DNA of 64,000 nt from Gammaproteobacteria bacterium (GCA_024639905.1 JAHEGE010000001.1:248001-312000); one strand, 5' to 3'; shown: positions 20,841-30,518, counted from the first letter of the stretch. The notes: a model not told the origin generated them from the sequence alone. Program-made: numbers and translations.

Positions 20841-22235
20841 CTAAAATGCGCCTGCTGGGCCTGGGAAAACCACTGGACTCTGAATGCCATCGGCGGAAAG
20901 GCTAGACACGCCGAAGAAGTAGTTGTCGATAACGATGTTCTCCAGTGTGAAGTTATCGACATCGCCGACGTCGCGGGAATAGTCCCACGTGGGTGACGTG
21001 GTGAGTCGCCAATGCAGCCGGTAGCCGGCGGCCCCTGTTACTTTTCCCCAGCTCAATGTGGTGTCGGGGCTTACCTGGCCCGCAATGCTAACCGCGCTCG
21101 GAGGCGCCGGCGCCCAGGCCATCGAGGCGAGTGTGACGGCATTGAGCGCTGTCAGCTTGGCGGCGTAGGCGAAATTGACATGCTCGATCGTGTCGCCGTA
21201 TTCGATGCCTTCTTCGACGCGCAGGTCTTGATGCTGCTGTGTGTAGTTTTCATTGGTTTCCATGATGCGCACGGCGGGGAAGCCGGCCTCATTAAACGGG
21301 CGGTGATGCCCACCGCGGCCGAAGCGGTCAAGCCGATAAATCATCATTACATCGAGGTTGGGGATATAACGCTCGCCCATTTGATGGACGTAGCGGGCGA
21401 TATTGCGCGAGGCGGAATCGACCTCTCCACCCTGAAAGCGCCGTTGTGTCGCCTCTTCGGGCGTCTCGACATAGCGCGTGCCTTCGGAGAATACGCGCGC
21501 GGTTGCGTTATTGGTGACGCCGTTAACGCCGGTGATATTTCCGATCATGTCGTTGTTGATAACCGCCTCGATTGACCAGCCTTCATTGAGCGCGTGCGCC
21601 GCGAGGATTGCGCCGCCGTACAAGCCCTGCTCTTCCCCAGAAAGCCCAACGAAGGCGATTGAACCGGCGAAGCGGTAGTGGCTTAACACCCGCGCAGCTT
21701 CGATGACTCCTGCCATGCCAGACGCGTTGTCGTTGGCGCCGGGAGAGTCGGACTGTGAATCCAGTGCATCGCTCACCCGAGAGTCGATGTCGCCGCTCAT
21801 CATGGTAAAGCGGTTGGGGTCTTGTTCGCCGCGTAGCACGGCGACCACGTTGACAACTTCGGTGGGCTCGGGAATGCGGTTGCCGGAGACCACGTCACCT
21901 ACGGTGAAGACTTCGAGGCAGCCGCCGCAGTCGGCGGAGATGCGGTTGAACTCAGCCTCGATCCAGCGCCGCGCGGCACCGATGCCGCGGGTCTCGGACT
22001 GCGTGTCGGAAAGCGTGTGTCGCGTGCCAAAATTGACGAGTGTTTCGATGTCGGCTTGGATGCGCGCAGCGGAAGGAGCCGTAGCTATTGCGTGGAGATC
22101 AGCCTCATTGGCGTGCAGCAAACTAGTGCTTGCTGCGCAGGCTGCGACGGCTAGCGTGGTGAGGCTGCGCAGAATGCGTGATGCGCTTCTTTTAAACGGT
22201 GTGTAAGTGAGCGGGGTGTAAGAGTCGCTGGCCAT
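20841..22235 (-). CDS. M28 family zinc metallopeptidase (aminopeptidase)
   Basis: SPGANDNASGMAGVIEAARVL, GLSGEEQGLYGG, NNDMIGN metal-ligand motifs. Confidence 0.9.
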   Translation of the reverse strand: MASDSYTPLTYTPFKRSASRILRSLTTLAVAACAASTSLLHANEADLHAIATAPSAARIQADIETLVNFGTRHTLSDTQSETRGIGAARRWIEAEFNRISADCGGCLEVFTVGDVVSGNRIPEPTEVVNVVAVLRGEQDPNRFTMMSGDIDSRVSDALDSQSDSPGANDNASGMAGVIEAARVLSHYRFAGSIAFVGLSGEEQGLYGGAILAAHALNEGWSIEAVINNDMIGNITGVNGVTNNATARVFSEGTRYVETPEEATQRRFQGGEVDSASRNIARYVHQMGERYIPNLDVMMIYRLDRFGRGGHHRPFNEAGFPAVRIMETNENYTQQHQDLRVEEGIEYGDTIEHVNFAYAAKLTALNAVTLASMAWAPAPPSAVSIAGQVSPDTTLSWGKVTGAAGYRLHWRLTTSPTWDYSRDVGDVDNFTLENIVIDNYFFGVSSLSADGIQSPVVFPGPAGAF

Positions 22236-22358
22236 GGGGATTCCTTCGAAGTTGTGGGCATATAAGAGAGGGCCACTCGTGAGCGCTAAGTGTCATACGG
22301 ATGGGGCTCAGAATCAAAGAGGAGCGGCTAGCTGAAAGAAATTAACACAAATCTAATT

Positions 22359-22377
22359 GATAATGATTCTCATATAG
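22359..22377 (+). promoter_or_regulatory. Putative Fur box upstream of the TonB receptor and iron ABC operon
   Basis: gataatgattctcatatag resembles the GATAATGATAATCATTATC Fur consensus. Confidence 0.7.
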
Positions 22378-22441
22378 ATTAGTATGCGTTTACTGAGTCG
22401 CCAATGTCGCGTCGACTTTCATTTAAAGGTGATTAACCCAG

Positions 22442-24694
22442 ATGTCTCCACGCAGTTCTCGCTCTCGGCTTGCCGCGGCTATAACCCTTGCTCTCGCGCC
22501 TTTCGGCGCCCAATCGCTTGTCGCTCAGGCAGTGAGTGGCGCCGCAACTGCCGGCTCGGTAGAAGAGGTCACTATCCTCGGCAGCCAAGAGGCGGCTCGC
22601 AAGATTCCCGGCTCCGCGCATTTTATCGGTGAGAAGCAGCTGCGTCAGTTTGCCTATTCTGACGTGCAGCGTATCGTGCGAGAAGTGCCCGGTGTGAGCC
22701 TGCAGATCGAAGACGGCTATGGCCTGCGTCCCAATATCGGGATCCGCGGAGTGGCCACGGAGCGCAGCGGCCGCATCACGCTGTTAGAAGACAATGTCCT
22801 GATTGCGCCTGCGCCTTACTCGGCGCCCTCGGCGTATTATTTCCCAACTATGGGTCGCATGGCGGCGGTCGAGATCGTTAAGGGGCCGGCGGCAGTGACT
22901 CAGGGCCCTTATACAATAGGCGGTGCGCTCAACATGGCATCGACGCCAATCCCGCTGCAAACCGGCGGTGAACTGCTGACCGAAGTAGGCCAAGACGCCA
23001 CCTATCGCGTGCACGCGAAATACGGCGGCCGCAGCGACAATGGCTTTGGCTTCTTGGTCGAGGCGCATCAATGGCAGTCAGACGGCTTTCAGACTATCGA
23101 TCGAAGCGGCGCTAACACGGGGCTCGATGTGACGGACTTTATGGCCAAATTGAGCTATGCGCCACAGGGTTCCCCGCATGCGGTTGAACTGAAACTGCAG
23201 CTCGCCGACCAGGACTCTAATCAAAGTTACCTCGGACTCACCGATGCCGACTTCGGTGGCGATGCGCTGCGCCGCTATGGCCTTTCGGAACTCGATAACA
23301 TTGCCACGGAACACGAGCAGGCGATCCTTCGCTACAACTACGACGTTAGCGCGAATCTCAGCGTGTCGGCGACCGCCTACAACAACACGCATCAGCGCAA
23401 TTGGTTTAAGACCGAGGGTATAGATCTCGGCGGTAGTGCTAGCGCAAGTGACTATGCCGGCACCAGTTGGGCGAGTGTCATTAATGCGGTAAACGCCGGC
23501 ACTGGCCTCGGCAACGTCTCCTTCGCCGAGCTGCAGGGCATCCTCGATGGCAGTACCGATACCGCGGCAGGCAGCGTCCAGCTGCGCTCTAATAATCGGG
23601 AGTATTATTCTCGAGGTGTGCAATTTGGGGCGAACTGGGAGGGCGACTTCGGCGGGCTGTCTCATAGTTTACGCGCGGGGCTGCGTCTGCACGAAGACGA
23701 AGAGGATCGTTTCCAGCGTAACGACGCCTACTCGCAGACTGCGGGAAAATTAGGCTTAGATTATCTCGGCGAGGCCGGTGGAGCGGGCAATCAAGTGCAA
23801 TCGGCGCGTGCGCTCGCCTTCTTCGTCCACGACGAGATTCGCGTGGGCAATTGGACTTTGTCGCCGGGGCTACGCTATGAAGACATCGAGCAAGACCGAG
23901 TGCGCTTTAGCGGTGGCGCCGCCCGTAATTACGTAGATGGGCGCGAGAACACCGCGCAGGTCTGGTTGCCGGGTCTAGGCGTAAGCTACGAGGCAACAGC
24001 AAACTGGACCCTCATCGCCGGCGTTCATAAAGGCTTTACTGCGCCGAGCAATTCACCGGGGGTGAAGGAAGAAGTCGCTATCAACTATGAGTTAGGTGTG
24101 CGCTTCCAAGACGGCGGCCTGTCAGCAGAAGTCATTGGCTTCTTGAGTGACTATGACAACCTGTTGGGTCAGTGCACGGCTTCATCGGGCAGCGACTGCG
24201 TGATTGGTGACGCATTCAACGGCGACGCGGCGACTGTTGCGGGCTTAGAAGCGCTGGTAAGCGCGGACCTGTCATCGAATTCAGCCTACCGTGTGCCGCT
24301 GACGTTGAGCTACACGCGTATCGATGGCGAGTTCGATACCTCGATAGGCGACACCGACTTTTTCGGTACGGTAAACGCCGGCGATCCTCTGCCGTACTTA
24401 CCCGAGAATCAGCTGCGTATCGCTGTGGGCATCGAGGCAGGGCGCTGGACAAGCTATCTCAGCGCTAACTATGTCGACGATGTCTGTGTCCGTGCTTCCT
24501 GCGGTGCCTTCGAGAGCACCGATGACAGCCTGACACTAGACGCCAGCGCGAGTTACCAGTTTAATGCCGCCCTCAATGTGTTCCTGCGTGCAGAGAACCT
24601 GAGCGATACACATGACATTATGGGTCGTCAGCCCTACGGCGCGCGCCCGAATAAGGAGCGTACCCTGTCGGCGGGTTTGCGCGTCAATTTTTAG
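22442..24694 (+). CDS. TonB-dependent receptor (FecA-like ferric siderophore/citrate type)
   Basis: Plug domain with IGIRGVATERSGRITLLEDNVLIAPAPYSAPSAYYFP; C-terminal beta-barrel, AGLRVNF terminus. Confidence 0.93.
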   Translation: MSPRSSRSRLAAAITLALAPFGAQSLVAQAVSGAATAGSVEEVTILGSQEAARKIPGSAHFIGEKQLRQFAYSDVQRIVREVPGVSLQIEDGYGLRPNIGIRGVATERSGRITLLEDNVLIAPAPYSAPSAYYFPTMGRMAAVEIVKGPAAVTQGPYTIGGALNMASTPIPLQTGGELLTEVGQDATYRVHAKYGGRSDNGFGFLVEAHQWQSDGFQTIDRSGANTGLDVTDFMAKLSYAPQGSPHAVELKLQLADQDSNQSYLGLTDADFGGDALRRYGLSELDNIATEHEQAILRYNYDVSANLSVSATAYNNTHQRNWFKTEGIDLGGSASASDYAGTSWASVINAVNAGTGLGNVSFAELQGILDGSTDTAAGSVQLRSNNREYYSRGVQFGANWEGDFGGLSHSLRAGLRLHEDEEDRFQRNDAYSQTAGKLGLDYLGEAGGAGNQVQSARALAFFVHDEIRVGNWTLSPGLRYEDIEQDRVRFSGGAARNYVDGRENTAQVWLPGLGVSYEATANWTLIAGVHKGFTAPSNSPGVKEEVAINYELGVRFQDGGLSAEVIGFLSDYDNLLGQCTASSGSDCVIGDAFNGDAATVAGLEALVSADLSSNSAYRVPLTLSYTRIDGEFDTSIGDTDFFGTVNAGDPLPYLPENQLRIAVGIEAGRWTSYLSANYVDDVCVRASCGAFESTDDSLTLDASASYQFNAALNVFLRAENLSDTHDIMGRQPYGARPNKERTLSAGLRVNF

Positions 24695-24718
24695 AGAAGC
24701 CTTGAAAAGGATTTAACT

Positions 24719-25732
24719 ATGTTCGCAAAAAAAGTAATGGCACTGGCGTTAAGCGTCTTCGCAGCGGGCGTGATGTCAGCCGCCGAGGTTAACGTCTACT
24801 CAGCGCGTTCAGAGGAGTTGATCAAGCCTGCGCTCGATCGCTTCAGCGAGGAGACCGGCATCGAGGTAAACCTCATCACGGAAAGTGCGGACGCGCTGAT
24901 TCGCCGCATCGAACTCGAGGGGGCTAATTCGCCCGCGGACGTGTTGTTAACCGTCGATGCGGGAAGGCTTTTTAGAGCGAAAGAGGCGGGCATTCTCGCG
25001 CCTGTCAACTCGCCGGTATTGCAAGAACGTATCCCAAGCGCCTACCGCGACCCGGACAACCTGTGGTTCGGCCTCTCTCTGCGTTCACGTGTCATCCTGT
25101 TCGATAAGTCGCGGGTCTCAGCCGATGAGATTGCGACCTACGAAGATCTCGCAGACCCCAAATGGAAGGGGCAGGTCTGCATTCGCTCGTCAGGCAACAT
25201 CTATAACCAGTCTTTGCTTGCCTCGCTCATCGAACATTTGGGCGAAGAGGCGACCGAGGCGTGGGCCGAAGGCCTCGTAGCTAATCTGGCGCGCCGTCCT
25301 CAAGGGGGTGACCGCGATCAGATCCGCGCAGCAGTGGCGGGACAGTGCAAACTCGCGGTGTCCAATACGTACTACCTCGCTGGCATGCTTAACTCGGGCG
25401 TTGCCGACGACGTAGAAGTGGCTGAGCAGATTGGCGTGTTATGGCCTAACCAAGACGACCGCGGCGCGCATATGAATGTGAGTGGTGCGGGCATGATTAA
25501 GACCTCGAAGAATCAGAATGAGGCGCGTCAGCTAATCGAATTCTTAAGTGATGACTACGCACAACAGTGGTATGCGGAGGTGAATAACGAATACTCCGTG
25601 CGCGCTGATATCCCGGTGAGTGCCACACTGCAGCGCTTCGGTGAGTTTAAAGCAGACACGTTAAACCTCGAAGTCTTAGGTCGCAATAACGCCGCTGCCG
25701 TGCGTTTAGCCGATAGAGCTGGTTGGCAATAG
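24719..25732 (+). CDS. Fe(3+) ABC transporter substrate-binding protein
   Basis: Signal peptide; VNVYSARSEELIKPALDRFSEETGIEV, typical of the FutA/FbpA family. Confidence 0.93.
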   Translation: MFAKKVMALALSVFAAGVMSAAEVNVYSARSEELIKPALDRFSEETGIEVNLITESADALIRRIELEGANSPADVLLTVDAGRLFRAKEAGILAPVNSPVLQERIPSAYRDPDNLWFGLSLRSRVILFDKSRVSADEIATYEDLADPKWKGQVCIRSSGNIYNQSLLASLIEHLGEEATEAWAEGLVANLARRPQGGDRDQIRAAVAGQCKLAVSNTYYLAGMLNSGVADDVEVAEQIGVLWPNQDDRGAHMNVSGAGMIKTSKNQNEARQLIEFLSDDYAQQWYAEVNNEYSVRADIPVSATLQRFGEFKADTLNLEVLGRNNAAAVRLADRAGWQ

Positions 25733-25790
25733 GAATACGAGCACCTTTGCCTACTCCCGTGCACAACATCCTGCGCAGTAAGCAGACGCG

Positions 25791-27482
25791 ATGAGCGCGA
25801 ACGCGCTCGTCACGCCCCGCAGCCTCAGGCCAAGACTCTTCTCAATAGAGCCTTGGCCTTTGTCGTTGCTGGCACTCTCGCTTGTGCTGGCTTTGCCAAT
25901 ACTCGTCATTGCCTCGTCTGTGTTCTTTCCTGCCGGCGACATCTGGGAGCATCTGCTCGACACGGTTCTGAGCCGTTACGTGCGAACCTCGTTCGCTCTC
26001 TTACTGGGCGTCAGTGTTGGCGTGTTGGCGCTCGGCATCTTGCCGGCGTGGCTAGTGTCGGCTTACCGCTTCCCGGGCAGCAAGATTTTCGAGTGGGCGC
26101 TGTTGCTGCCGCTCGCCATTCCTGCGTACATCATCGCCTACACCTACACGGGTATGCTTGATGTCGCGGGGCCGCTGCAGAGCGGTCTCCGTGAAGCCTT
26201 CGGGTGGCGCTATGGCGATTACTGGTTTCCAGAAATCCGCTCACTCGGTGGCGCGATTTGTCTGTTGTCTCTCGTGTTTTACCCCTATGTCTACCTGCTT
26301 GCGCGCGCGGCTTTCGCCGAGCAGTCTGGTCGCGTGCTCGAGGCGGCTCGCAGCCTCGGCTGTTCGCAGCGAGCAGCCTTTTTGCGCGTCGCGTTGCCAC
26401 TTGCGCGGCCAGCGATAGTTGTAGGGCTGAGTATTGCGCTCATGGAAACACTCGCGGACTACGGCACGGTGCAGTATTTTGGCCTCTCGACTTTCACCAC
26501 GGGCATTTACCGCACATGGAATGGTCTCGGCAGCAGTGTTGGTGCCGCACAGCTCGCAGCATTGTTGCTGTGTTTTGTGTTCTTGCTCGTGTCACTCGAA
26601 TCATGGTCGCGCCGACAGTCGCAATTCTTTAATTCCGGCGGGCGCGCGCGTGCGAGTTCAAAGCAGAGTTTGCGCGGACGAGGGTTGTTGCTTGCCTACC
26701 TCGCCTGTGGAATTCCCGTCACTTTGGGTTTCGCTGTGCCCTTCGTTCAATTGGTGTTGTGGGCCATCATCACTGCCGACTCCATACTGACCGCCGAGTT
26801 TTTAACGTATTTGTTTAACAGCGTATTCCTCGCCTCGACGACCGCGTTACTCGCGCTATTTCTCGCTCTCTTTATCGCCTACGGTCGACGCTCGTATCCG
26901 TCGCCTGCCTCTACGCTTGCAGGGCGAATATTGGGCCTCGGCTACGCGCTACCAGGTACCGTTGTCGCGATCGGAGTGCTTATGCCCTTCGCTTGGTTTG
27001 ATAATCGCCTGAGCGAATTCATGATCGCACGGTTTGATTTTAATACCGGGTTGCTACTCAGTGGCTCTGCCTTCATCTTGATTTTTGCTTATCTCGTGCG
27101 CTTCTTACCGATTGCGATGAACACCGTTGATGCGGGGCTTGGAAAAATCCGCCCTTCTATGGATGAGGCAGGCAGGAGCATGGGGATGCGGCCGCTTGCG
27201 CTGTTAAAGCGGGTGCATCTGCCGATGCTACGTGGCTCTCTTGTGACGGCGTTGCTTCTGGTATTCGTCGACGTTCTCAAAGAGCTGCCCGCTACTCTGC
27301 TGCTGCGGCCGTTTAATTTTAATACGCTCGCGATTCGTACCTTTGAACTCGCTAACGAAGAGCGCCTCGCCGATGCCGCGGGTCCTGCCTTAGCGATCGT
27401 GTTGGCGAGCCTGATTCCTGTTATCCTCCTCAGCCGCTCGCTGCGGCAGGCAGGCGCGACTCGCGATTCGGTGGAGACATGA
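25791..27482 (+). CDS. Iron ABC transporter permease (FbpB-like, duplicated)
   Basis: Multi-TM protein with EAARSLGCSQRAAFLRVALPLARPAI (EAA loop) and a second EAGRSMGMRPLALLKRVHLPML. Confidence 0.92.
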   Translation: MSANALVTPRSLRPRLFSIEPWPLSLLALSLVLALPILVIASSVFFPAGDIWEHLLDTVLSRYVRTSFALLLGVSVGVLALGILPAWLVSAYRFPGSKIFEWALLLPLAIPAYIIAYTYTGMLDVAGPLQSGLREAFGWRYGDYWFPEIRSLGGAICLLSLVFYPYVYLLARAAFAEQSGRVLEAARSLGCSQRAAFLRVALPLARPAIVVGLSIALMETLADYGTVQYFGLSTFTTGIYRTWNGLGSSVGAAQLAALLLCFVFLLVSLESWSRRQSQFFNSGGRARASSKQSLRGRGLLLAYLACGIPVTLGFAVPFVQLVLWAIITADSILTAEFLTYLFNSVFLASTTALLALFLALFIAYGRRSYPSPASTLAGRILGLGYALPGTVVAIGVLMPFAWFDNRLSEFMIARFDFNTGLLLSGSAFILIFAYLVRFLPIAMNTVDAGLGKIRPSMDEAGRSMGMRPLALLKRVHLPMLRGSLVTALLLVFVDVLKELPATLLLRPFNFNTLAIRTFELANEERLADAAGPALAIVLASLIPVILLSRSLRQAGATRDSVET

Positions 27483-27486
27483 CACG

Positions 27487-28551
27487 GTGACAGCAAAGGC
27501 AGTAAGACTTGAGGGCGTGAGTGTACATCTCGGCGGGCAGCTCATAGTTGATTCGATCTCTTTCCATGTTCCCGCGGGCGGCATAGGCTGTCTGCTCGGC
27601 GCTAGCGGCTGCGGAAAGACAACGCTACTGCGCGCGATCGCCGGCTTCGAAGCGCTGAGTGCAGGCAAAATTTTATTAGACGATACCGAGGTCAGCGTGC
27701 CGGGCCAGTCTCTCGCGATCGAGAAGCGCCGCGTCGGTATGGTATTCCAAGACCACGCCCTGTTTCCTCATCTGAGCGTTGCCGAGAATATCGCCTTCGG
27801 CATTCAGAGTGTCGCACTGGCAGCGCGCAATGCACGCGTCGCGGAACTCGCCTCGCTGCTCGAAATCGAGGACTTGCTAAACGCCTATCCGCATCGTCTC
27901 TCCGGTGGTCAGCAGCAACGCGTCGCGATCGCTCGCGCGCTAGCGCCGCGCCCCGAGGTGCTGCTCTTAGATGAGCCGTTCTCAAGCCTCGATGTGGAGT
28001 TGCGAGAAACCCTGGCGCGCGAGATTCGACAGGTGCTCAAACAAGAGGGCATTACGGCAATCTTGGTCAGCCACAATCAATTCGAAGCCTTCGCGATGGC
28101 AGATGAGATTGGCGTGATCAAGGGAGGCCGTCTTCTGCAATGGGACAATGCGTTTAATCTCTACCACACGCCGAGCTCCCTCGCGGTTGCGGATTTCATC
28201 GGTGAGGGAGTCTTGATCGCCGGACACAAAGTTGGCGATCACGCGGTCGAGACCGAACTCGGAATTATCGATACACGGCAGATACAAGACTTTAACTTAC
28301 CCGACAGCGAGGACATTTCCCTGCTGCTGCGCCCCGATGATGTCTTCCATGATGACGCGAGCCCAATCAAGGCGCGTATCGTCGAGAAGGCCTTTCGTGG
28401 GGCGGTCTTCCTCTACACCCTGCAGCTCGCGAGCGGTACGCGCGTGTTATCGCTGGCCCCTAGCCATCACGATCACGCCATAGGCGAGCCAATGGGCATT
28501 CGTCTTGACGTCGAGCATCTGGTCGCTTTTCCTAGGCTGCCACTGGTCTGA
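27487..28551 (+). CDS. Fe(3+) ABC transporter ATP-binding protein (FbpC-like)
   Basis: GASGCGKTT Walker A, LSGGQQQRVAIARAL signature, LLLDEPFSSLD Walker B. Confidence 0.95.
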   Translation: MTAKAVRLEGVSVHLGGQLIVDSISFHVPAGGIGCLLGASGCGKTTLLRAIAGFEALSAGKILLDDTEVSVPGQSLAIEKRRVGMVFQDHALFPHLSVAENIAFGIQSVALAARNARVAELASLLEIEDLLNAYPHRLSGGQQQRVAIARALAPRPEVLLLDEPFSSLDVELRETLAREIRQVLKQEGITAILVSHNQFEAFAMADEIGVIKGGRLLQWDNAFNLYHTPSSLAVADFIGEGVLIAGHKVGDHAVETELGIIDTRQIQDFNLPDSEDISLLLRPDDVFHDDASPIKARIVEKAFRGAVFLYTLQLASGTRVLSLAPSHHDHAIGEPMGIRLDVEHLVAFPRLPLV

Positions 28552-28627
28552 TAGCCCTTGCGGCAGCGGTGATTGTGGTGCGCTTCAGCGAAGGTTAATG
28601 CGCGGCGCGTTATAAGCTGCGATAGTA

Positions 28628-29725
28628 TTGGCCATGCGATCTTCTATGATTCTTTCTAGCCCTCATCAGCCCAATGCCTCCCACGCTGTTTACTCGGCGG
28701 CGGGGATTGCCCGCGCCTTGAGTTTTGTCGCGGCGCTGTTAGTGTGCACCGCGTTGGTTGCCCAGGAAGACCCTGCCGCGGCCACGCAGCCAGGCATAGA
28801 GTCTGAAGCGCAGCAAGCTCGTGAGCAGGAGGTCGCGCGCGAGATTGCTCGCCGTGAGGCCGCTCTAGAGGAGCTGCGTTACAACGCGGGGGTCTACTCG
28901 CCTCAGCTGCAAGAGGCCTACCATGACCTTGGGGCCTACTATGCCGAGGTCGGCGATTTCGAGCGCGCGCGTGATACCTATTCAGAAGCACTGCAGATTG
29001 CGCGCATCAATACCGGCCTTTACAGCACCCAGCAGCTCCCACTGATTCGCGCCGGCATCGAGGCGAATCTCAAGCTAGAGGCATGGCCTGACGCCGACGA
29101 TCTCCACGTATTGCACCAGCACATAAGCAGTCGCATTTTTGTCCCCGAAGACGAGTCCTTCCTAAGTTCGGCGCAGCTCTACGGCGCTTGGCGATTACGC
29201 GTACTCAGAGAAAATCTCTTAGACCACTCTTTCCGCGGCCTCGTGCTCATGGCGGAGGAATTGTCTGACTATTACGCCGAAGTGATCCTAAAAATTGAGG
29301 CGACAGACACCGCCTCCGCGACTGATGTCATGCAGCTCCTGTTTTCCAAAACCGAAACCGATCTCGCCCTAGTGCGCGCCATCGCCACGACCCCCTACAC
29401 CGAATTCGCCGGCACTGTGAGCCCGTATATCTATCAATCGCGTTGCCGCAATGTGCGCGACGCCAATGGCCAGGTGTCCCAGCGCTGCACGAACATTCAG
29501 GTGCAGAATCCGCGCTACGGGCAATCGCAGCGCGATGCGAAGCAGCTTGCTGTAAGCCGTCAAGCGCGCAGTCTGACCGAGACAAGCGAGCGGCTGACTT
29601 TGCTGCGTGACGGCGAGAACGAGCTGAATGAGGCGCAGAGACAAGAGCTCACTTCACGCATCGCACAGCTCGACGTCGAGACGCAGCAGCTGCTCAGGCG
29701 AGCGCGATCGCGCAGCCTGTTTTAA
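28628..29725 (+). CDS. Tetratricopeptide-repeat secreted protein
   Basis: Signal-like N-terminus; YSPQLQEAYHDLGAYYAEVGDFERARDTYSEALQIARI TPR segment. Confidence 0.7.
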   Translation: MAMRSSMILSSPHQPNASHAVYSAAGIARALSFVAALLVCTALVAQEDPAAATQPGIESEAQQAREQEVAREIARREAALEELRYNAGVYSPQLQEAYHDLGAYYAEVGDFERARDTYSEALQIARINTGLYSTQQLPLIRAGIEANLKLEAWPDADDLHVLHQHISSRIFVPEDESFLSSAQLYGAWRLRVLRENLLDHSFRGLVLMAEELSDYYAEVILKIEATDTASATDVMQLLFSKTETDLALVRAIATTPYTEFAGTVSPYIYQSRCRNVRDANGQVSQRCTNIQVQNPRYGQSQRDAKQLAVSRQARSLTETSERLTLLRDGENELNEAQRQELTSRIAQLDVETQQLLRRARSRSLF

Positions 29726-29915
29726 TCACCCTCTACCCTGGCCGTCGTTAGCAGTCGCATTGCGGTGATCTCCAGTTGTCATTCGCAACGTTGTAACTAA
29801 GGTGCGCGTTATCGATCTAAGTTGAAGCAGATTCGACCTAGTATTTTTTCGTATAACGGGTTTCAATGACTGCACGCGGGGAGTCGCCCTGCGCTGCGCG
29901 AAAACTGGAGGACTT

Positions 29916-30458
29916 ATGTCACCTTTCTTTAACCGGCTCAGCAAGTTGGCAATGGCGGCTACCGTCGCATTCGCCGCCTTGGGAAGCCAGCTGGCAGCGG
30001 CAATAGAAGAGGGCGATATGGCCCCCGACTTCGCCCTGCAAGCGTCTGACGGCAAGACTTACACGCTCTCCGAATTTGTCGGTGTGCGACCCGTTGTCAT
30101 TGCCTTTTTTCCGAAAGCCTTCACCGGCGGTTGAACGATGCAATGTAAAGCGCTGCGTGACAGTGCTAGAGAAATTAAGAGTTTCGACGTTGCCTACTTC
30201 ATGGCCAGTGTAGACACATTGGAAGACAATACCGCTTTCGCGGCCGAGCACGAAGCGGGCTTCCCGATTCTAGCCGACCCCGAGAAAACTATGGTCGACG
30301 CCTATGGAGCCCTTATGGGTGTCGGTTTTGCGAATCGCTGGACCTACTACATCGGAGTCGATGGCAAGGTCTTGAAGATCGACAAAGCCACCAAGCCGGC
30401 AACGGCTGGCAAAGACCTCACTCGCACGATGGAAGAACTGGGCTTTCCCAAGCTGTAG
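29916..30458 (+). CDS. Putative selenocysteine-containing peroxiredoxin (AhpC/TSA family); TGA at 30132-30134 read as Sec
   Basis: Track ORFs 29916-30134 and 30138-30458 are in the same frame, separated only by TGA ACG. The joined 180-aa product is MSPFFNRLSK...[59 protein letters not shown]...MEELGFPKL, with U at the peroxidatic Cys position. Confidence 0.87.
30150..30166 (+). promoter_or_regulatory. Candidate bacterial SECIS hairpin
   Basis: GCGCTG-CGTGA-CAGTGC: six-pair stem (one G-U) with GU in the apical loop; the loop G at 30157 is 23 nt after the UGA. Confidence 0.7.
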
Positions 30459-30467
30459 TCTCTTCAC

Positions 30468-30497
30468 GCCGCCTCGAGGCACAGTCCTCGAGGCGGC
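30468..30497 (+). terminator. Strong hairpin after the Sec-peroxiredoxin ORF, possible terminator
   Basis: Perfect 12-bp inverted repeat GCCGCCTCGAGG-cacagt-CCTCGAGGCGGC starting 10 nt after the TAG stop; only an interrupted T-rich stretch follows. Confidence 0.6.
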
Positions 30498-30518
30498 ATC
30501 TACAACTCTTCTTTTGAA

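Noticed and set aside
21012-21575. 187-aa plus-strand ORF opposite the M28 peptidase
   Set aside because: Antisense shadow; the peptidase metal-binding motifs are on the minus strand.
23078-23665. 195-aa minus-strand ORF inside the FecA-like receptor
   Set aside because: Antisense shadow of a well-supported receptor gene.
30138-30458. Track ORF as a stand-alone 106-aa peroxiredoxin-like protein
   Set aside because: Lacks the N-terminal thioredoxin-fold half and active site, and is in frame with the upstream ORF across a single TGA; better explained as the C-terminal half of a Sec protein.
29916-30458. Peroxiredoxin pseudogene by nonsense mutation or sequencing error
   Set aside because: Cannot be fully excluded without reads, but the TGA falls exactly on the catalytic Cys, both halves are otherwise intact, and a SECIS-like hairpin is correctly spaced.
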